Shown: piece after piece, positions 36,781-45,467 of the stretch | How positions within the stretch are numbered: the stretch's first letter is position 1 | Layout: the number at the start of each line of letters is the position of its first letter | NCBI RefSeq assembly: GCF_900182725.1 | Contig: NZ_FXTO01000004.1 | Coordinates: forward strand, 148,875 to 212,874 | Source: Thalassovita litoralis | GTDB taxonomy: Bacteria; Pseudomonadota; Alphaproteobacteria; Rhodobacterales; Rhodobacteraceae | Length of the DNA: 64,000 nucleotides | Direction of reading: 5' to 3' | Program-made: the position numbers and the translations under genes | The notes under the pieces: model-generated | Seen by the model: the letters and a program-made list of their open reading frames with translations, nothing else | Database searches by the model: none | What the model was told of the DNA's origin: nothing

Positions 36781-37473
36781 ATGTCCGCACAAACTCAGCC
36801 CACTGTTTTGATCGTCGAGGACGAACCCGCACAACGCGAGGTGCTGGCCTATAACCTAGAAGCCGAAGGGTTCCGTGTGGTAAAAGCCGAAAACGGCGAA
36901 GAAGGTCTGATCATGGTCGAGGAGGAAACCCCCGACATCATCGTTCTGGACTGGATGCTGCCAAATGTTTCCGGGATCGAGGTGTGCCGCCGTCTGAAAA
37001 CCCGTACCGAAACCCGCGCAATCCCGATCCTGATGCTTTCGGCCCGGTCCGAAGAGGTGGACAAGGTGCGCGGATTGGAAACCGGGGCGGATGACTATGT
37101 GGTTAAACCCTATTCGGTGATTGAATTGATGGCCCGTGTGCGTGCGCAACTGCGCCGCACCCGTCCGGCCACCGTGGGCGAGCGTCTGGAATACGAAGAC
37201 ATCATTCTGGATGCCGAAACCCATCGTGTGACCCGTTCGGGCGAAGCGTTGAAGCTTGGCCCCACCGAATTCCGCCTGTTGTCCACCTTCATGGAAAAAC
37301 CGGGTCGGGTCTGGTCGCGTGAACAGCTTTTGGATCGGGTCTGGGGGCGTGACATCTATGTGGATACGCGCACCGTGGACGTTCACATCGGGCGCCTGCG
37401 CAAGGCGCTGACCCGTCACGGCGGCGAAGATCCATTGCGGACGGTACGCGGCGCTGGTTACGCGCTGGGATAA
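36781..37473 (+). CDS. phoB: phosphate regulon response regulator PhoB
   Basis: 230 residues. Receiver domain with acidic pair (IVEDEPAQ), phosphorylated Asp in IIVLDWMLPNVSG (about 58) and Lys in DDYVVKPYS; C-terminal winged helix with REQLLDRVWGRDIYVDTRTV. It binds the Pho box at 31174. Starts 3 bp after phoU and ends at a strong terminator, so pstSCAB-phoU-phoB forms one transcription unit with positive feedback. Confidence 0.96.
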   Translation: MSAQTQPTVLIVEDEPAQREVLAYNLEAEGFRVVKAENGEEGLIMVEEETPDIIVLDWMLPNVSGIEVCRRLKTRTETRAIPILMLSARSEEVDKVRGLETGADDYVVKPYSVIELMARVRAQLRRTRPATVGERLEYEDIILDAETHRVTRSGEALKLGPTEFRLLSTFMEKPGRVWSREQLLDRVWGRDIYVDTRTVDVHIGRLRKALTRHGGEDPLRTVRGAGYALG

Positions 37474-37479
37474 AGGGCA

Positions 37480-37503
37480 GGGGGGGCGATGGCCCCCTTT
37501 TTG
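37480..37503 (+). terminator. intrinsic terminator after phoB
   Basis: GGGGGC and GCCCCC around GAT, followed by TTTTT. Confidence 0.88.
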
Positions 37504-37518
37504 CTGTTTGCGCATATG

Positions 37519-38427
37519 TCAGCGCGGAAGCCCGTCTTCCAGTTCGACCTGACCGGCCAGCCAATCACGGAACAGGCGCAGCGATTTGTTGCGGGATTTT
37601 TCCTGTGGCCAGATCAGGTAATAGCTGCCCAAGGATCGCGTGGCCGTCCCATAGGCCGCCACCAAACGCCCGGATTGCAGTTCCGGCTGCGCCAGATAAT
37701 CCGGCAACAGCGCGATACCCAGCCCGTGAATGGCCACCTGTGTGATGGTGCTGAACTGATCGTACAGCGTGCCGGTGATCCCTTGGGCCTGCACCCCGTA
37801 AGAGGCAAACCATTGCCCCCACGCATAGGGGCGGGTCTGAATTTGCAGTAGCGGAAAAGACAGCAAATCACGCGGGTGCGCGATGGTTTCCCCGGCAATC
37901 AAACCGGGGGCACAGACCGGCAATACCTGTTCATCCAGCAATCGCAAATACCCGGTTCCGGGCCAATCCGGTTTTCCATAATGTATAGCTGCATCAAATG
38001 GTTCCTGCGCAAAGTTAAATCTTTCCAGTCGCGTTGCCATATTGATTGTCACCTCTGGGTGCAGGCGGGCGAAATCTGCCAGACGCGGCACCAGCCAGCG
38101 CATTCCGAACGTGGGCAGGATCGCCAAATTCAGGCTGCCGCCTTCGGGGTTAACCTGTAATTTCACGCTGGCCTGTGCGATTTTTTGCAACGCGGCCCGG
38201 ACCTCGGTTACGTAATCCTGCGCCGCTGGGGTCAGGCGCATTTTCTTGCGATCGCGGATGATCAGCGCCGTTCCAAGCTGGGTTTCCAATGCCTGTAGCT
38301 GACGGCTGACCGCGCTTTGGGTTTGGTTCAGCTCCTCGGCTACGGCGGTGGCTGAACCAAGGCGGTCCAAGGCCTCTAACGCGCGCAGCGAGGCAATCGA
38401 GGGCAGGAAACGGCGAGGCGCAAGCAT
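37519..38427 (-). CDS. LysR-family transcriptional regulator (GcvA-like)
   Basis: 302 residues from the ATG at 38427 (MLAPRRFLPSIASLRALEAL). N-terminal winged helix with SATAVAEELNQTQSAVSRQL; the effector-binding domain (about 95-295) has the GcvA-type blocks LNLAILPTFGMRWLVPRLAD and RLERFNFAQEPFDAAIHYG. The divergent neighbour is glutaryl-CoA dehydrogenase, and in other proteobacteria a LysR protein in this position activates that gene in response to glutarate. The frame extends to a TTG at 38457 without a site. Confidence 0.9.
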   Translation of the reverse strand: MLAPRRFLPSIASLRALEALDRLGSATAVAEELNQTQSAVSRQLQALETQLGTALIIRDRKKMRLTPAAQDYVTEVRAALQKIAQASVKLQVNPEGGSLNLAILPTFGMRWLVPRLADFARLHPEVTINMATRLERFNFAQEPFDAAIHYGKPDWPGTGYLRLLDEQVLPVCAPGLIAGETIAHPRDLLSFPLLQIQTRPYAWGQWFASYGVQAQGITGTLYDQFSTITQVAIHGLGIALLPDYLAQPELQSGRLVAAYGTATRSLGSYYLIWPQEKSRNKSLRLFRDWLAGQVELEDGLPR

Positions 38428-38457
38428 GTATTCTGAAAACTCATATGTTGATGCCAA

Positions 38458-38505
38458 AGAATTGCTGTTCGCAGCCCGAAACTCAAGCTATCCTTGGGCA
38501 ATTCT
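38458..38505. promoter_or_regulatory. inverted repeat in the LysR-gcdH divergent promoter
   Basis: AGAATTGC (38458-38465) and its exact complement GCAATTCT (38498-38505) sit 32 bases apart between the two starts. Two half-sites of one operator for the LysR protein is the simplest reading. Confidence 0.45.
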
Positions 38506-38540
38506 GCAAAAAACTCATGCACAAGATTGGACCCTGACGA

Positions 38541-39761
38541 ATGAGCGACAAACCCACCCTTCGCGCCAAAGACGCCCCGGACCTGAACAGCTTTGTTTGG
38601 GACGATCCCTTTAAGCTGGAAGATCAGCTCACCGAAGACGAGCGGATGATCCGCGACAGCGCCCGTGCCTATTGTCAGGAAAAACTGCAACCGCGGGTTC
38701 TGAAGGCGTTCCAAGATGAAACCACCGACCCGGAAATCTTCCGTGAAATGGGGGAAATGGGCCTGCTGGGCACCACCATCCCCGAGGAATACGGCGGGTT
38801 GGGCGCGGGGTATGTGACCTATGGTCTGGTCGCCCGCGAGGTCGAGCGTGTGGACAGCGGCTATCGGTCGATGATGTCGGTGCAATCGTCGCTGGTGATG
38901 TATCCGATCTACGCCTATGGTTCTGAAGAACAACGGAAAAAATATCTTCCCAAACTGTCCAGCGGTGAATGGATCGGCTGTTTCGGCCTGACTGAACCCG
39001 ATGCCGGTTCGGACCCGGCGGGCATGAAAACCCGCGCCACGAAAACCGAAAACGGCTATGTGCTGAACGGCGCAAAGATGTGGATTTCCAACAGCCCGAT
39101 CGCAGATGTGTTCGTTGTCTGGGCCAAGTCCGAAGCCCACGGCGGCAAAATTCGCGGCTTCGTGCTGGAAAAAGGCATGAAAGGCCTGAGCGCGCCGAAG
39201 ATTGAAAAGAAAATGTCGCTGCGCGCCTCGATCACCGGGGAAATCGTGCTGGACAATGTGGAAGTGGGCGAAGATGCGCTGCTGCCGCATGTCGAAGGCC
39301 TGAAAGGCCCGTTCGGCTGTCTGAACCGCGCACGGTATGGCATTAGCTGGGGCGCTTTGGGGGCCGCTGAGTTCTGCTGGCACGCCGCGCGCCAATACGG
39401 GCTGGATCGTCACCAGTTCAAACGCCCGCTGGCCGCGACGCAGTTGTATCAGAAAAAACTGGCCGACATGCAGACCGAAATCGCGCTGGGGCTACAGGCC
39501 TCGTTGCAGGTGGGGCGTCTGATGGACAAGGCGCAGGCCGCGCCCGAAATGATTTCCATCGTCAAGCGTAACAACTGTGGCAAAGCCTTGGATATTGCGC
39601 GGATGGCCCGCGACATGCACGGCGGCAATGGCATCAGCTTGGAATTTGGCGTCATCCGCCACATGGTCAACCTGGAAACGGTGAACACCTATGAAGGGGC
39701 GCATGATGTTCACGCGCTGATCCTAGGCCGGGCGCAAACTGGGATTCAGGCGTTCTTCTGA
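38541..39761 (+). CDS. gcdH: glutaryl-CoA dehydrogenase
   Basis: FAD enzyme that oxidises and decarboxylates glutaryl-CoA to crotonyl-CoA in lysine and tryptophan breakdown. 406 residues. Acyl-CoA dehydrogenase signature [19 protein letters not shown] (FAD/substrate), [16 protein letters not shown], and the catalytic Glu in [20 protein letters not shown] near the C terminus. [18 protein letters not shown] is characteristic of GcdH over other acyl-CoA dehydrogenases. Divergent from a LysR gene. Confidence 0.94.
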   Translation: MSDKPTLRAKDAPDLNSFVWDDPFKLEDQLTEDERMIRDSARAYCQEKLQPRVLKAFQDETTDPEIFREMGEMGLLGTTIPEEYGGLGAGYVTYGLVAREVERVDSGYRSMMSVQSSLVMYPIYAYGSEEQRKKYLPKLSSGEWIGCFGLTEPDAGSDPAGMKTRATKTENGYVLNGAKMWISNSPIADVFVVWAKSEAHGGKIRGFVLEKGMKGLSAPKIEKKMSLRASITGEIVLDNVEVGEDALLPHVEGLKGPFGCLNRARYGISWGALGAAEFCWHAARQYGLDRHQFKRPLAATQLYQKKLADMQTEIALGLQASLQVGRLMDKAQAAPEMISIVKRNNCGKALDIARMARDMHGGNGISLEFGVIRHMVNLETVNTYEGAHDVHALILGRAQTGIQAFF

Positions 39762-39782
39762 TCTGATCTTGCACGGGATTTC

Positions 39783-39811
39783 AACGGGGGTGGCGCAGGC
39801 TGCCCCCGTTT
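39783..39811 (+). terminator. hairpin after gcdH
   Basis: AACGGGGG and CCCCCGTT around a 12-base loop; short T tail (TTTCG). Confidence 0.6.
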
Positions 39812-39875
39812 CGCATCCTGCGGCTTGCATGGCCCCGCATGGGGCAGTACCGCTGTTGCCAAAGGAGTGCCCCGC

Positions 39876-41129
39876 ATGAAAAACCTATGGTCTGATACCT
39901 GCGCCGAAGATTTCCACGCCGCCCCTCTGAGCGGTGAAATCAGCGCCGATCTGGTGATCATTGGCGGCGGTTTCACCGGCTGTTCCGCCGCATTGCAAGC
40001 TGCCGGGCAGGGCGCGAAGGTGGTCCTGCTAGAGGCGGAAACCATTGGCTATGGTGGATCGGGCCGGAATGTGGGGCTGGCGAATGCGGGGCTGTGGTTG
40101 CCCCCTGATCAGGTGATGGCACAGATGGGGCAGCAAGCGGGTATTCGGCTGAACGCCGTGCTGGCCGAGGGACCGGACCGCGTATATCGCTTGATCGAAC
40201 GCCACGACATCCAATGTGAACCTGTGCGCAACGGCACCCTGCATTGCGCACATTCCGCGGCGGGGATGGTCGATTTACAGGATCGGTATCAACAGCAGGC
40301 GGTTCGCAAGGCGCCCGTGCGTCTTTTGGACATTAAAGACGTCTTACAAGCTATTGGTTCAAAATGGTTTCATGGGGCATTACGGGACCAAAGGGCAGGG
40401 ACTGTACAACCGCTTGGCTATGTCAAGGGACTGGCACGGGCCGCTGCCGAACAAGGTGCTGTAATCCACGAGCATAGTGCCGTAACCGGGGCTTCCCATG
40501 ACAGAGATTGGACGATCACCACTACCCAAGGCACAGTCCGCGCCCCGGCTTTGTTAGTGGCAACCAATGCATATAGTAAAAAATTCAAAGGCTTGCAGGC
40601 CACACCGACCACGCCGGTCCATTTCTTTCAACTGGCAACGAACCCACTGCCAGACCGCATATTGGCCGACATATTACCCAACAACGAAGGGTGCTGGGAT
40701 ACCGGGCTGGTCATGACTTCGTTCCGCAAGGATCAGGCTGGTCGGTTTATTTTGGGTGCGATGGGATTGCCTGATGCTTTGGGCATTCACCGCAGTTGGG
40801 CGACACGCGCACTGGCGCGGCTGTTTCCCCAATTGGCAGGGCAAGCATTCAGTCACTTTTGGTCAGGTCGCATTGGAATGACGACCGATCATATCCCGAA
40901 AATCCAAAACCTTGGCCCGAATGCCTATGGTGTCTTTGGCTATTCCGGGCGCGGTATTTCACCGGGAACCGTATTCGGCGCAGCCTGTGCGACGGCCTTG
41001 TTATCGCAGAATGAAACAGATCTTCCCGTTGCGCCGATCCGAGGACATCAAGAACGCCTGTGTACGGCCAAAGGTCTGTATTACGAAACAGGGGCGCGGC
41101 TTATTCATGCGTTGGCTATGCGGACATAG
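39876..41129 (+). CDS. FAD-dependent amine/amino acid oxidoreductase (DAO family)
   Basis: 417 residues. The N-terminal DLVIIGGGFTGCSAALQAAG dinucleotide fold and GYGGSGRNVGLANAG segment, plus the C-terminal VFGYSGRGISPGTVFGAAC, fit the DAO family near gamma-glutamylputrescine oxidase (PuuB). The substrate cannot be told. AAAGGAG precedes the ATG at 39876. Base composition changes inside the gene: the row at 40081 is 65 percent GC, the row at 40321 is 38 percent, so the 3' two-thirds looks acquired or recombined. A LuxR solo follows. Confidence 0.87.
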   Translation: MKNLWSDTCAEDFHAAPLSGEISADLVIIGGGFTGCSAALQAAGQGAKVVLLEAETIGYGGSGRNVGLANAGLWLPPDQVMAQMGQQAGIRLNAVLAEGPDRVYRLIERHDIQCEPVRNGTLHCAHSAAGMVDLQDRYQQQAVRKAPVRLLDIKDVLQAIGSKWFHGALRDQRAGTVQPLGYVKGLARAAAEQGAVIHEHSAVTGASHDRDWTITTTQGTVRAPALLVATNAYSKKFKGLQATPTTPVHFFQLATNPLPDRILADILPNNEGCWDTGLVMTSFRKDQAGRFILGAMGLPDALGIHRSWATRALARLFPQLAGQAFSHFWSGRIGMTTDHIPKIQNLGPNAYGVFGYSGRGISPGTVFGAACATALLSQNETDLPVAPIRGHQERLCTAKGLYYETGARLIHALAMRT

Positions 41130-41255
41130 AAATCGCATAATCAATATTATGTTAATAATTATATAATGGCCGAATTGCCCGCTTAATTTAATTTTTACTC
41201 TTTGGTCCAGTGTTCACTCGACAAAATTCTATATCAACGTGTAAAACAAAGTGTT

Positions 41256-41275
41256 ATCGGTTCCCACTCACCGAT
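41256..41275. promoter_or_regulatory. 20-bp palindrome upstream of the LuxR gene
   Basis: ATCGGT, eight bases, ACCGAT: a dyad the size of a lux box, about 52 bp before the GTG start. A self-regulatory site is possible; the sequence does not match a classical lux box closely. Confidence 0.4.
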
Positions 41276-41326
41276 TGATAGCCACATTTGTTTCGTATGA
41301 TGTGGCGCATTTTGACGGAGGAAAAC

Positions 41327-42082
41327 GTGAAGCTTTCCGAGTATCTGACGGCTCTGACAAACACACAGAGCATCGAAGAACTTTGGGATATGCATACCCG
41401 CAAGATGGCGACCTATGGGTTTGACCGCTTGCTGTATGGTTTCACGCGTTATCGTTCGGGAAACTCTTTGGGAGATCCCGAAGATTATGTTGTCCTGTCC
41501 AATCACGACCCCGAGTATACCGATGTGTTCATGGGCCAAGGTCTGTATTTTCATGCCCCGATGGTAAGATGGGTGCTGGAAAATGAAGGCGCTTGTAGCT
41601 GGAACATTATTCCTAAAATGAGCGATAGCGGCGCGTTGAGCGAAAGCGAACGTAAGGTGATTGCATTTAACCAGTCCAAGAAGGTCTTGGCGGGATATTC
41701 GATCAGTTTCCGCTCGATTTCACCGCGGACTAAAGGTGCGATTGCGTTAACTGCGCGGCCTGACATGCCTCAGGATGAAGTAGACGCCATGTGGGCGCGG
41801 CATGGTGATGACATTCTGGTTATCAACAACGTGGCGCATCTGAAGATCATGACCCTGCCCTATTCCGGCCCTGGACGGCAATTGACCAAACGCCAGCGTG
41901 AAGCCCTTGAATGGGTTGGCGATGGGAAAACCACGCAGGATATCGCGCTCCTGATGGGCCTGACCTCGGCCACGGTGGAAAAACACCTGCGGCTGGCGCG
42001 TGAATCGCTGAACGTTGAAACCACGGCGCAGGCCGTGTTGAAAGCCGCGCTTCAGAACCAGATGTTCGTCATGGAAGTCTGA
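41327..42082 (+). CDS. LuxR-family transcriptional regulator (solo)
   Basis: 251 residues from a GTG at 41327 behind a strong GGAGG; an upstream ATG at 41288 has none. Residues about 20-165 form an autoinducer-binding-type domain; about 185-245 form a LuxR helix-turn-helix (LTKRQREALEWVGDGKTTQD, then TVEKHLRLARESL). The domain lacks key AHL-contact residues: the Asp of the DP motif is replaced in YFHAPMVRW, and the first conserved Trp is missing. No luxI is in the window. It lies in an AT-rich patch with the FAD gene. Confidence 0.9.
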   Translation: MKLSEYLTALTNTQSIEELWDMHTRKMATYGFDRLLYGFTRYRSGNSLGDPEDYVVLSNHDPEYTDVFMGQGLYFHAPMVRWVLENEGACSWNIIPKMSDSGALSESERKVIAFNQSKKVLAGYSISFRSISPRTKGAIALTARPDMPQDEVDAMWARHGDDILVINNVAHLKIMTLPYSGPGRQLTKRQREALEWVGDGKTTQDIALLMGLTSATVEKHLRLARESLNVETTAQAVLKAALQNQMFVMEV

Positions 42083-42219
42083 GCATTTCATTGCCATTCC
42101 ACTCATACGCGAGCAGTGCACACCGCGTCTGAAACCTGACCCCAAAATGGGTAAGGAATTCCATACTTTTTGCGATTCCAAAGGGATAGAAGGCGAAAGG
42201 TAGGGAATCCCATACTTTC

Positions 42220-42235
42220 TTAACGTCGCGTTAAC
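42220..42235. promoter_or_regulatory. CtrA-type site
   Basis: TTAACGTCGCGTTAAC: an exact match to the CtrA consensus TTAA-N7-TTAAC, as used in Caulobacter and relatives. No annotated gene starts just after it on either strand; the candidate RNA begins about 30-60 bp downstream on the plus strand. Confidence 0.6.
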
Positions 42236-42261
42236 AGGCAACCTGCAATTGTTCCGTGAGT

Positions 42262-42473
42262 GGTGGCTTTGGCCAAGGGACATAAGGAAAAGCATCCCCG
42301 CAATTTTCGGGGGTCTGTCGATCCTTCCGGTATCCAATCCGGACGTCGGTGCGCGGGTGAATTTCCATTCGCGAACCGGCACTTCAGACCGGCCCCCGCT
42401 CATCCCCAAATAGTCCGGGGGTCGGTCAAACCATCCCCGCGGTGCTGTCCCTTGTGGGCTGCACCGTTTTTTC
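42262..42473 (+). ncRNA. candidate structured small RNA
   Basis: Five hairpins in a row on the plus strand: 42294-42314 (ATCCCCG/CGGGGGT), 42326-42343 (TCCGG/CCGGA), 42347-42378 (CGGT/ACCG outer, GTGAAT/ATTCGC inner, UUCC loop), 42387-42427 (12 pairs with one G-U), and a terminator at 42440-42472 (CGGTGC/GCACCG then six T). CATCCCC occurs three times (42293, 42401, 42432), one in a loop and one between hairpins, able to pair with Shine-Dalgarno GGGGA. The 5' end is a guess from the CtrA site. There is no coding frame with family pattern. Confidence 0.5.
42440..42472 (+). terminator. intrinsic terminator of the candidate RNA
   Basis: CGGTGC and GCACCG with inner CCC/GGG, followed by TTTTTT. 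The only plus-strand gene upstream is the LuxR gene, whose stop is about 360 bp away. Confidence 0.7.
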
Positions 42474-42498
42474 ATGCCTTACCCCCACAAAAGCCCAT

Positions 42499-42528
42499 AA
42501 AAAAAGCCCCGGACAATTCCGGGGCTTT
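42499..42528 (-). terminator. intrinsic terminator after tsf
   Basis: On the minus strand AAGCCCCGG and CCGGGGCTT around AATTGT, followed by a T run. Confidence 0.9.
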
Positions 42529-42553
42529 CTGCATTTCAACGCTAAGGGTCGTA

Positions 42554-43429
42554 TTAGCCTTTAACGGCTTTCGCCACTTCTGCGGCGAAGTCTTCTTCGA
42601 CTTTCTCGATGCCTTCGCCAACTTCCAGACGGATGAACCCGGTGATTTCGGCACCGGCTTCTTTGGCGGCGGCTTCCACCGTCAGATCGGGGTTCACAAC
42701 GAATGCCTGACCCAGCAGGGTGCTTTCGGCGATGAATTTCTTCATCCGGCCTTCGATCATTTTCTCGATCACGGCTTCGGGCTTGCCCGATTCACGCGCG
42801 ATGTCGATTTGAACCTGACGCTCTTTTTCAACGATAGCGGCGTCCAGATCCGCTTCGCCCAAGGCTGCGGGATTGGCTGCTGCGATGTGCATGGCAACCT
42901 GTTTGCCGAATGCTTCGTCGCCGCGGTTCATGCCAACCAGAACGCCGATTTTGCCCATGCCGTCTGCGGCTGCGTTGTGGATGTAGGTCGCAACCTGAGC
43001 TGCTTCCAGCTTGGCCATCCGGCGCAGGGTCATGTTTTCGCCGATGGTGGCGATTTTGTCGGTCAGCACGGTTTCAACCGATTTCCCGCCCAGATCGGCT
43101 GCCTTCAGCGCGTCAACGTCAGCGACGTTCAGCGCGGCTTCGGCAATGCCTTTGACCATGGTTTGGAATTCGGCGTTCTTCGCAACAAAGTCGGTTTCCG
43201 AGTTCACTTCGACGGCCACGCCTACGCCACCGTTTACAGCAACGGCCACCAGACCTTCGGCGGCGGTACGACCGGCTTTCTTGGCGGCTTTCGCCAGACC
43301 TTTGGTACGCAGCCAGTCAACAGCGGCTTCCATGTCGCCGTCATTTTCGACCAACGCTTTTTTCGCGTCCATCATGCCAACGCCAGTGGATTCGCGCAGC
43401 TCTTTTACCTGTGCAGCAGTGATCGCCAT
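42554..43429 (-). CDS. tsf: translation elongation factor Ts
   Basis: Nucleotide exchange factor for EF-Tu. 291 residues. N-terminal UBA-like domain with [20 protein letters not shown], then the TDFVAKN loop that contacts EF-Tu, two core subdomains and the C-terminal [18 protein letters not shown] precedes the ATG at 43429. Cotranscribed with rpsB, 82 bp upstream, and ended by the terminator at 42499. Confidence 0.97.
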   Translation of the reverse strand: MAITAAQVKELRESTGVGMMDAKKALVENDGDMEAAVDWLRTKGLAKAAKKAGRTAAEGLVAVAVNGGVGVAVEVNSETDFVAKNAEFQTMVKGIAEAALNVADVDALKAADLGGKSVETVLTDKIATIGENMTLRRMAKLEAAQVATYIHNAAADGMGKIGVLVGMNRGDEAFGKQVAMHIAAANPAALGEADLDAAIVEKERQVQIDIARESGKPEAVIEKMIEGRMKKFIAESTLLGQAFVVNPDLTVEAAAKEAGAEITGFIRLEVGEGIEKVEEDFAAEVAKAVKG

Positions 43430-43511
43430 TATGGCTCTCCTCGAATTAGAATGCGTTTATCGGACGCGGACAGTGCCCGCGCCCCGTATCAGTTTGATGA
43501 CGGTCCTGAAA

Positions 43512-44273
43512 TCAGGCTTCGTCGGCCACGGCTTCTTCGATCGGCGCTTCTTCCAAAGCACCCAAATCAACGCCAGCAGCACCCATTTGCGCGGTCATGC
43601 CGTCCAGCGCCGCACGGGCCACCAGATCGCAATACAGGCTGATTGCGCGGGCCGCGTCATCGTTGCCGGGGATGATGTAATCCACACCATCGGGCGAGCA
43701 GTTGGTGTCGACCACGCCCACAACCGGGATACCCAGTTTTTTAGCTTCTGCGATGGCCAGCGATTCTTTTTTCACGTCGATAACGAACAGCAGGTCCGGC
43801 ACGCCGCCCATTTCACGGATACCGCCCAGCGAAGCTTGCAGCTTCTGCTGATCACGTTCCATGTTCAGGCGCTCTTTCTTGGTCAGACCTTCAGCGCCGC
43901 CTTCCAGCTTCTCGTCAATCGCTTTCAGGCGGTTGATCGACTGCGAAACGGTCTGCCAGTTGGTCAGCGTGCCGCCCAGCCAGCGGTGGTTCATGTAATA
44001 TTGGGCCGATTTTTCGGCGGCATCTGCGATCGGCGCTGCGGCCTGACGCTTGGTGCCAACGAACAGCACGCGGCCGCCCTTGGCTACGGTTTCACGGATC
44101 ACATTCAGCGCCGCGTCCAGCATCGGAACGGTCTGGGTCAGGTCCATGATGTGGATGCCATTGCGCGCGCCATAGATGAACTCGCCCATACGGGGGTTCC
44201 AACGCTGCGTCTGGTGGCCGAAGTGAACGCCTGCTTCCAGCAGCTGGCGCATGGTGAACTCGGGAAGAGCCAT
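43512..44273 (-). CDS. rpsB: 30S ribosomal protein S2
   Basis: 253 residues. [20 protein letters not shown] at the start, then [15 protein letters not shown] and the domain with [33 protein letters not shown] at 44273 is preceded by AAGGA. An upstream in-frame stretch to 44414 would add 47 residues of Pro/Thr-rich, non-homologous sequence and is not accepted. First gene of the rpsB-tsf unit. Confidence 0.97.
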   Translation of the reverse strand: MALPEFTMRQLLEAGVHFGHQTQRWNPRMGEFIYGARNGIHIMDLTQTVPMLDAALNVIRETVAKGGRVLFVGTKRQAAAPIADAAEKSAQYYMNHRWLGGTLTNWQTVSQSINRLKAIDEKLEGGAEGLTKKERLNMERDQQKLQASLGGIREMGGVPDLLFVIDVKKESLAIAEAKKLGIPVVGVVDTNCSPDGVDYIIPGNDDAARAISLYCDLVARAALDGMTAQMGAAGVDLGALEEAPIEEAVADEA

Positions 44274-44582
44274 GTCTTTTTCCTTTTCCGGTTTCGCCTC
44301 GGCGGGGGTAGAAGCGGATGCTTCAACCGGCGGACATATGGGGATGTCTCCCCCACAGGCCCAACCCCGCCTGCGGGTTGAGTGCGCGTCCTTTAAACCA
44401 GCCCTTTGCCCCACGCAACCCCGCCCTCGGCCTCAAAACCGGCTTTTTTGCTTCTTTCTGATCCAAAATACTCGAAATCCCGGCTTTTCGCCACGTACCA
44501 CCGGCTATTTCATGCCCCTGCCCCGACGCTTGCCCCCAAGACGGGCTTGCCAATCGGTGCATTCCGGGCAAAGGCTGACGGC
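44274..44582. other. divergent promoter region rpsB/psuK
   Basis: 309 bp without a gene. On the rpsB strand the leader holds two hairpins, GGGGA/TCCCC (44340-44353) and CAACCC/GGGTTG (44362-44380), which could be an autogenous control site as known for S2 leaders elsewhere. A variant of the dispersed motif lies at 44451-44473. Confidence 0.5.
44451..44473 (-). repeat. dispersed motif, variant copy 4
   Basis: On the minus strand GAGTATTTTGGATCAGAAAG plus AAG. It shares GAGTATTTT and an A-rich end with copies 1-3 but has a different middle. Confidence 0.5.
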
Positions 44583-45467
44583 ATGACAGATATAGTATGT
44601 ATAGGCTCCGTGCTGTGGGATGTGATCGGACGGTCCCCCGTGGTGATGCGGCAGGGATCGGACGTGCCGGGGCGGATCACCCGCCTGCCCGGTGGCGTGG
44701 CGATGAATATCGCGATGGCTCTGGTGCGGTTCGGGATGCGGCCCGCGGTGTTGACGGCGATTGGCCGCGATGCCGAAGGGGATGAACTGATTGCGGCCTG
44801 CGAACGGCTGGGGGTGGATACTGCGCTGGCCTATCGGTCGGATGATTTGCCAACGGATCGCTATATGGCGGTCGAAGGGGCCAATGGGCTGATCGCGGCA
44901 ATTGCCGACGCGCATTCGCTGGAATTGTCTGGCTCAAAAATACTGGCTCCGCTGACCGATGGCCGCTTGGGGGATGTTGACACCCCGTATGAGGGGCTGA
45001 TTGCGCTGGACGGCAATCTGACGCTGGCGCTGTTGCAGCAAATTGCTTCCGACCCTGCCTTTGCCCATGCGGATCTGCGGGTTGCGCCCGCCTCGCCCGG
45101 CAAGGCAGAACGCCTGTTGCCCTTCCTGCGTCATCCCCGTGCCGTTTTGTATGTCAATCTGGAGGAAGCGGGGTTGCTGTGTAAATCCGATTTCCCGGAT
45201 GCTGCCACCGCCGCACAGGGGCTAACGTCCCGTGGTGCCGCCCGTGTGCTTGTGACCGATGGCGGCAACCCCGCCGCCGAATCCGGGCCGAATGGCATTC
45301 TGACAGCCACCCCGCCACAGGTTTTGGTGACGCGTGTCACCGGGGCCGGGGATACATTCATGGCGGCCCATATCGCCGCCGAACGCGCCGGGATCACCGG
45401 CGCCCCTGCCCTGCATCGCGCCCTGACCGCCGCCGCCACCTATGTAGCCGGAGAAAACCCCGCATGA
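44583..45467 (+). CDS. psuK: PfkB-family carbohydrate kinase, probable pseudouridine kinase
   Basis: 294 residues. PfkB fold: CIGSVLWDVIGR at the start, LPGGVAMNIAMALVRFG (substrate Gly-Gly), and the C-terminal TRVTGAGDTFMAAHIAAERA with the catalytic Asp. The following gene encodes PsuG and overlaps by ATGA, which strongly suggests the substrate is pseudouridine, phosphorylated to pseudouridine 5'-phosphate. The frame extends back to 44406 without a site. Confidence 0.9.
   Translation: MTDIVCIGSVLWDVIGRSPVVMRQGSDVPGRITRLPGGVAMNIAMALVRFGMRPAVLTAIGRDAEGDELIAACERLGVDTALAYRSDDLPTDRYMAVEGANGLIAAIADAHSLELSGSKILAPLTDGRLGDVDTPYEGLIALDGNLTLALLQQIASDPAFAHADLRVAPASPGKAERLLPFLRHPRAVLYVNLEEAGLLCKSDFPDAATAAQGLTSRGAARVLVTDGGNPAAESGPNGILTATPPQVLVTRVTGAGDTFMAAHIAAERAGITGAPALHRALTAAATYVAGENPA

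Noticed and set aside
42262..42473. 6S RNA, SRP RNA, RNase P RNA or tmRNA
   Set aside because: None of the conserved sequence blocks are present; the structure is a row of separate hairpins rather than one long bubble-bearing hairpin or a permuted tag RNA.
42260..43642. 460-residue plus-strand frame over tsf
   Set aside because: tsf is certain on the other strand; the frame also runs through the hairpins of the candidate RNA with no protein pattern.
44274..44414. 47-residue N-terminal extension of S2
   Set aside because: Non-homologous, lies in the leader with hairpins, and the ATG at 44273 has a ribosome site.
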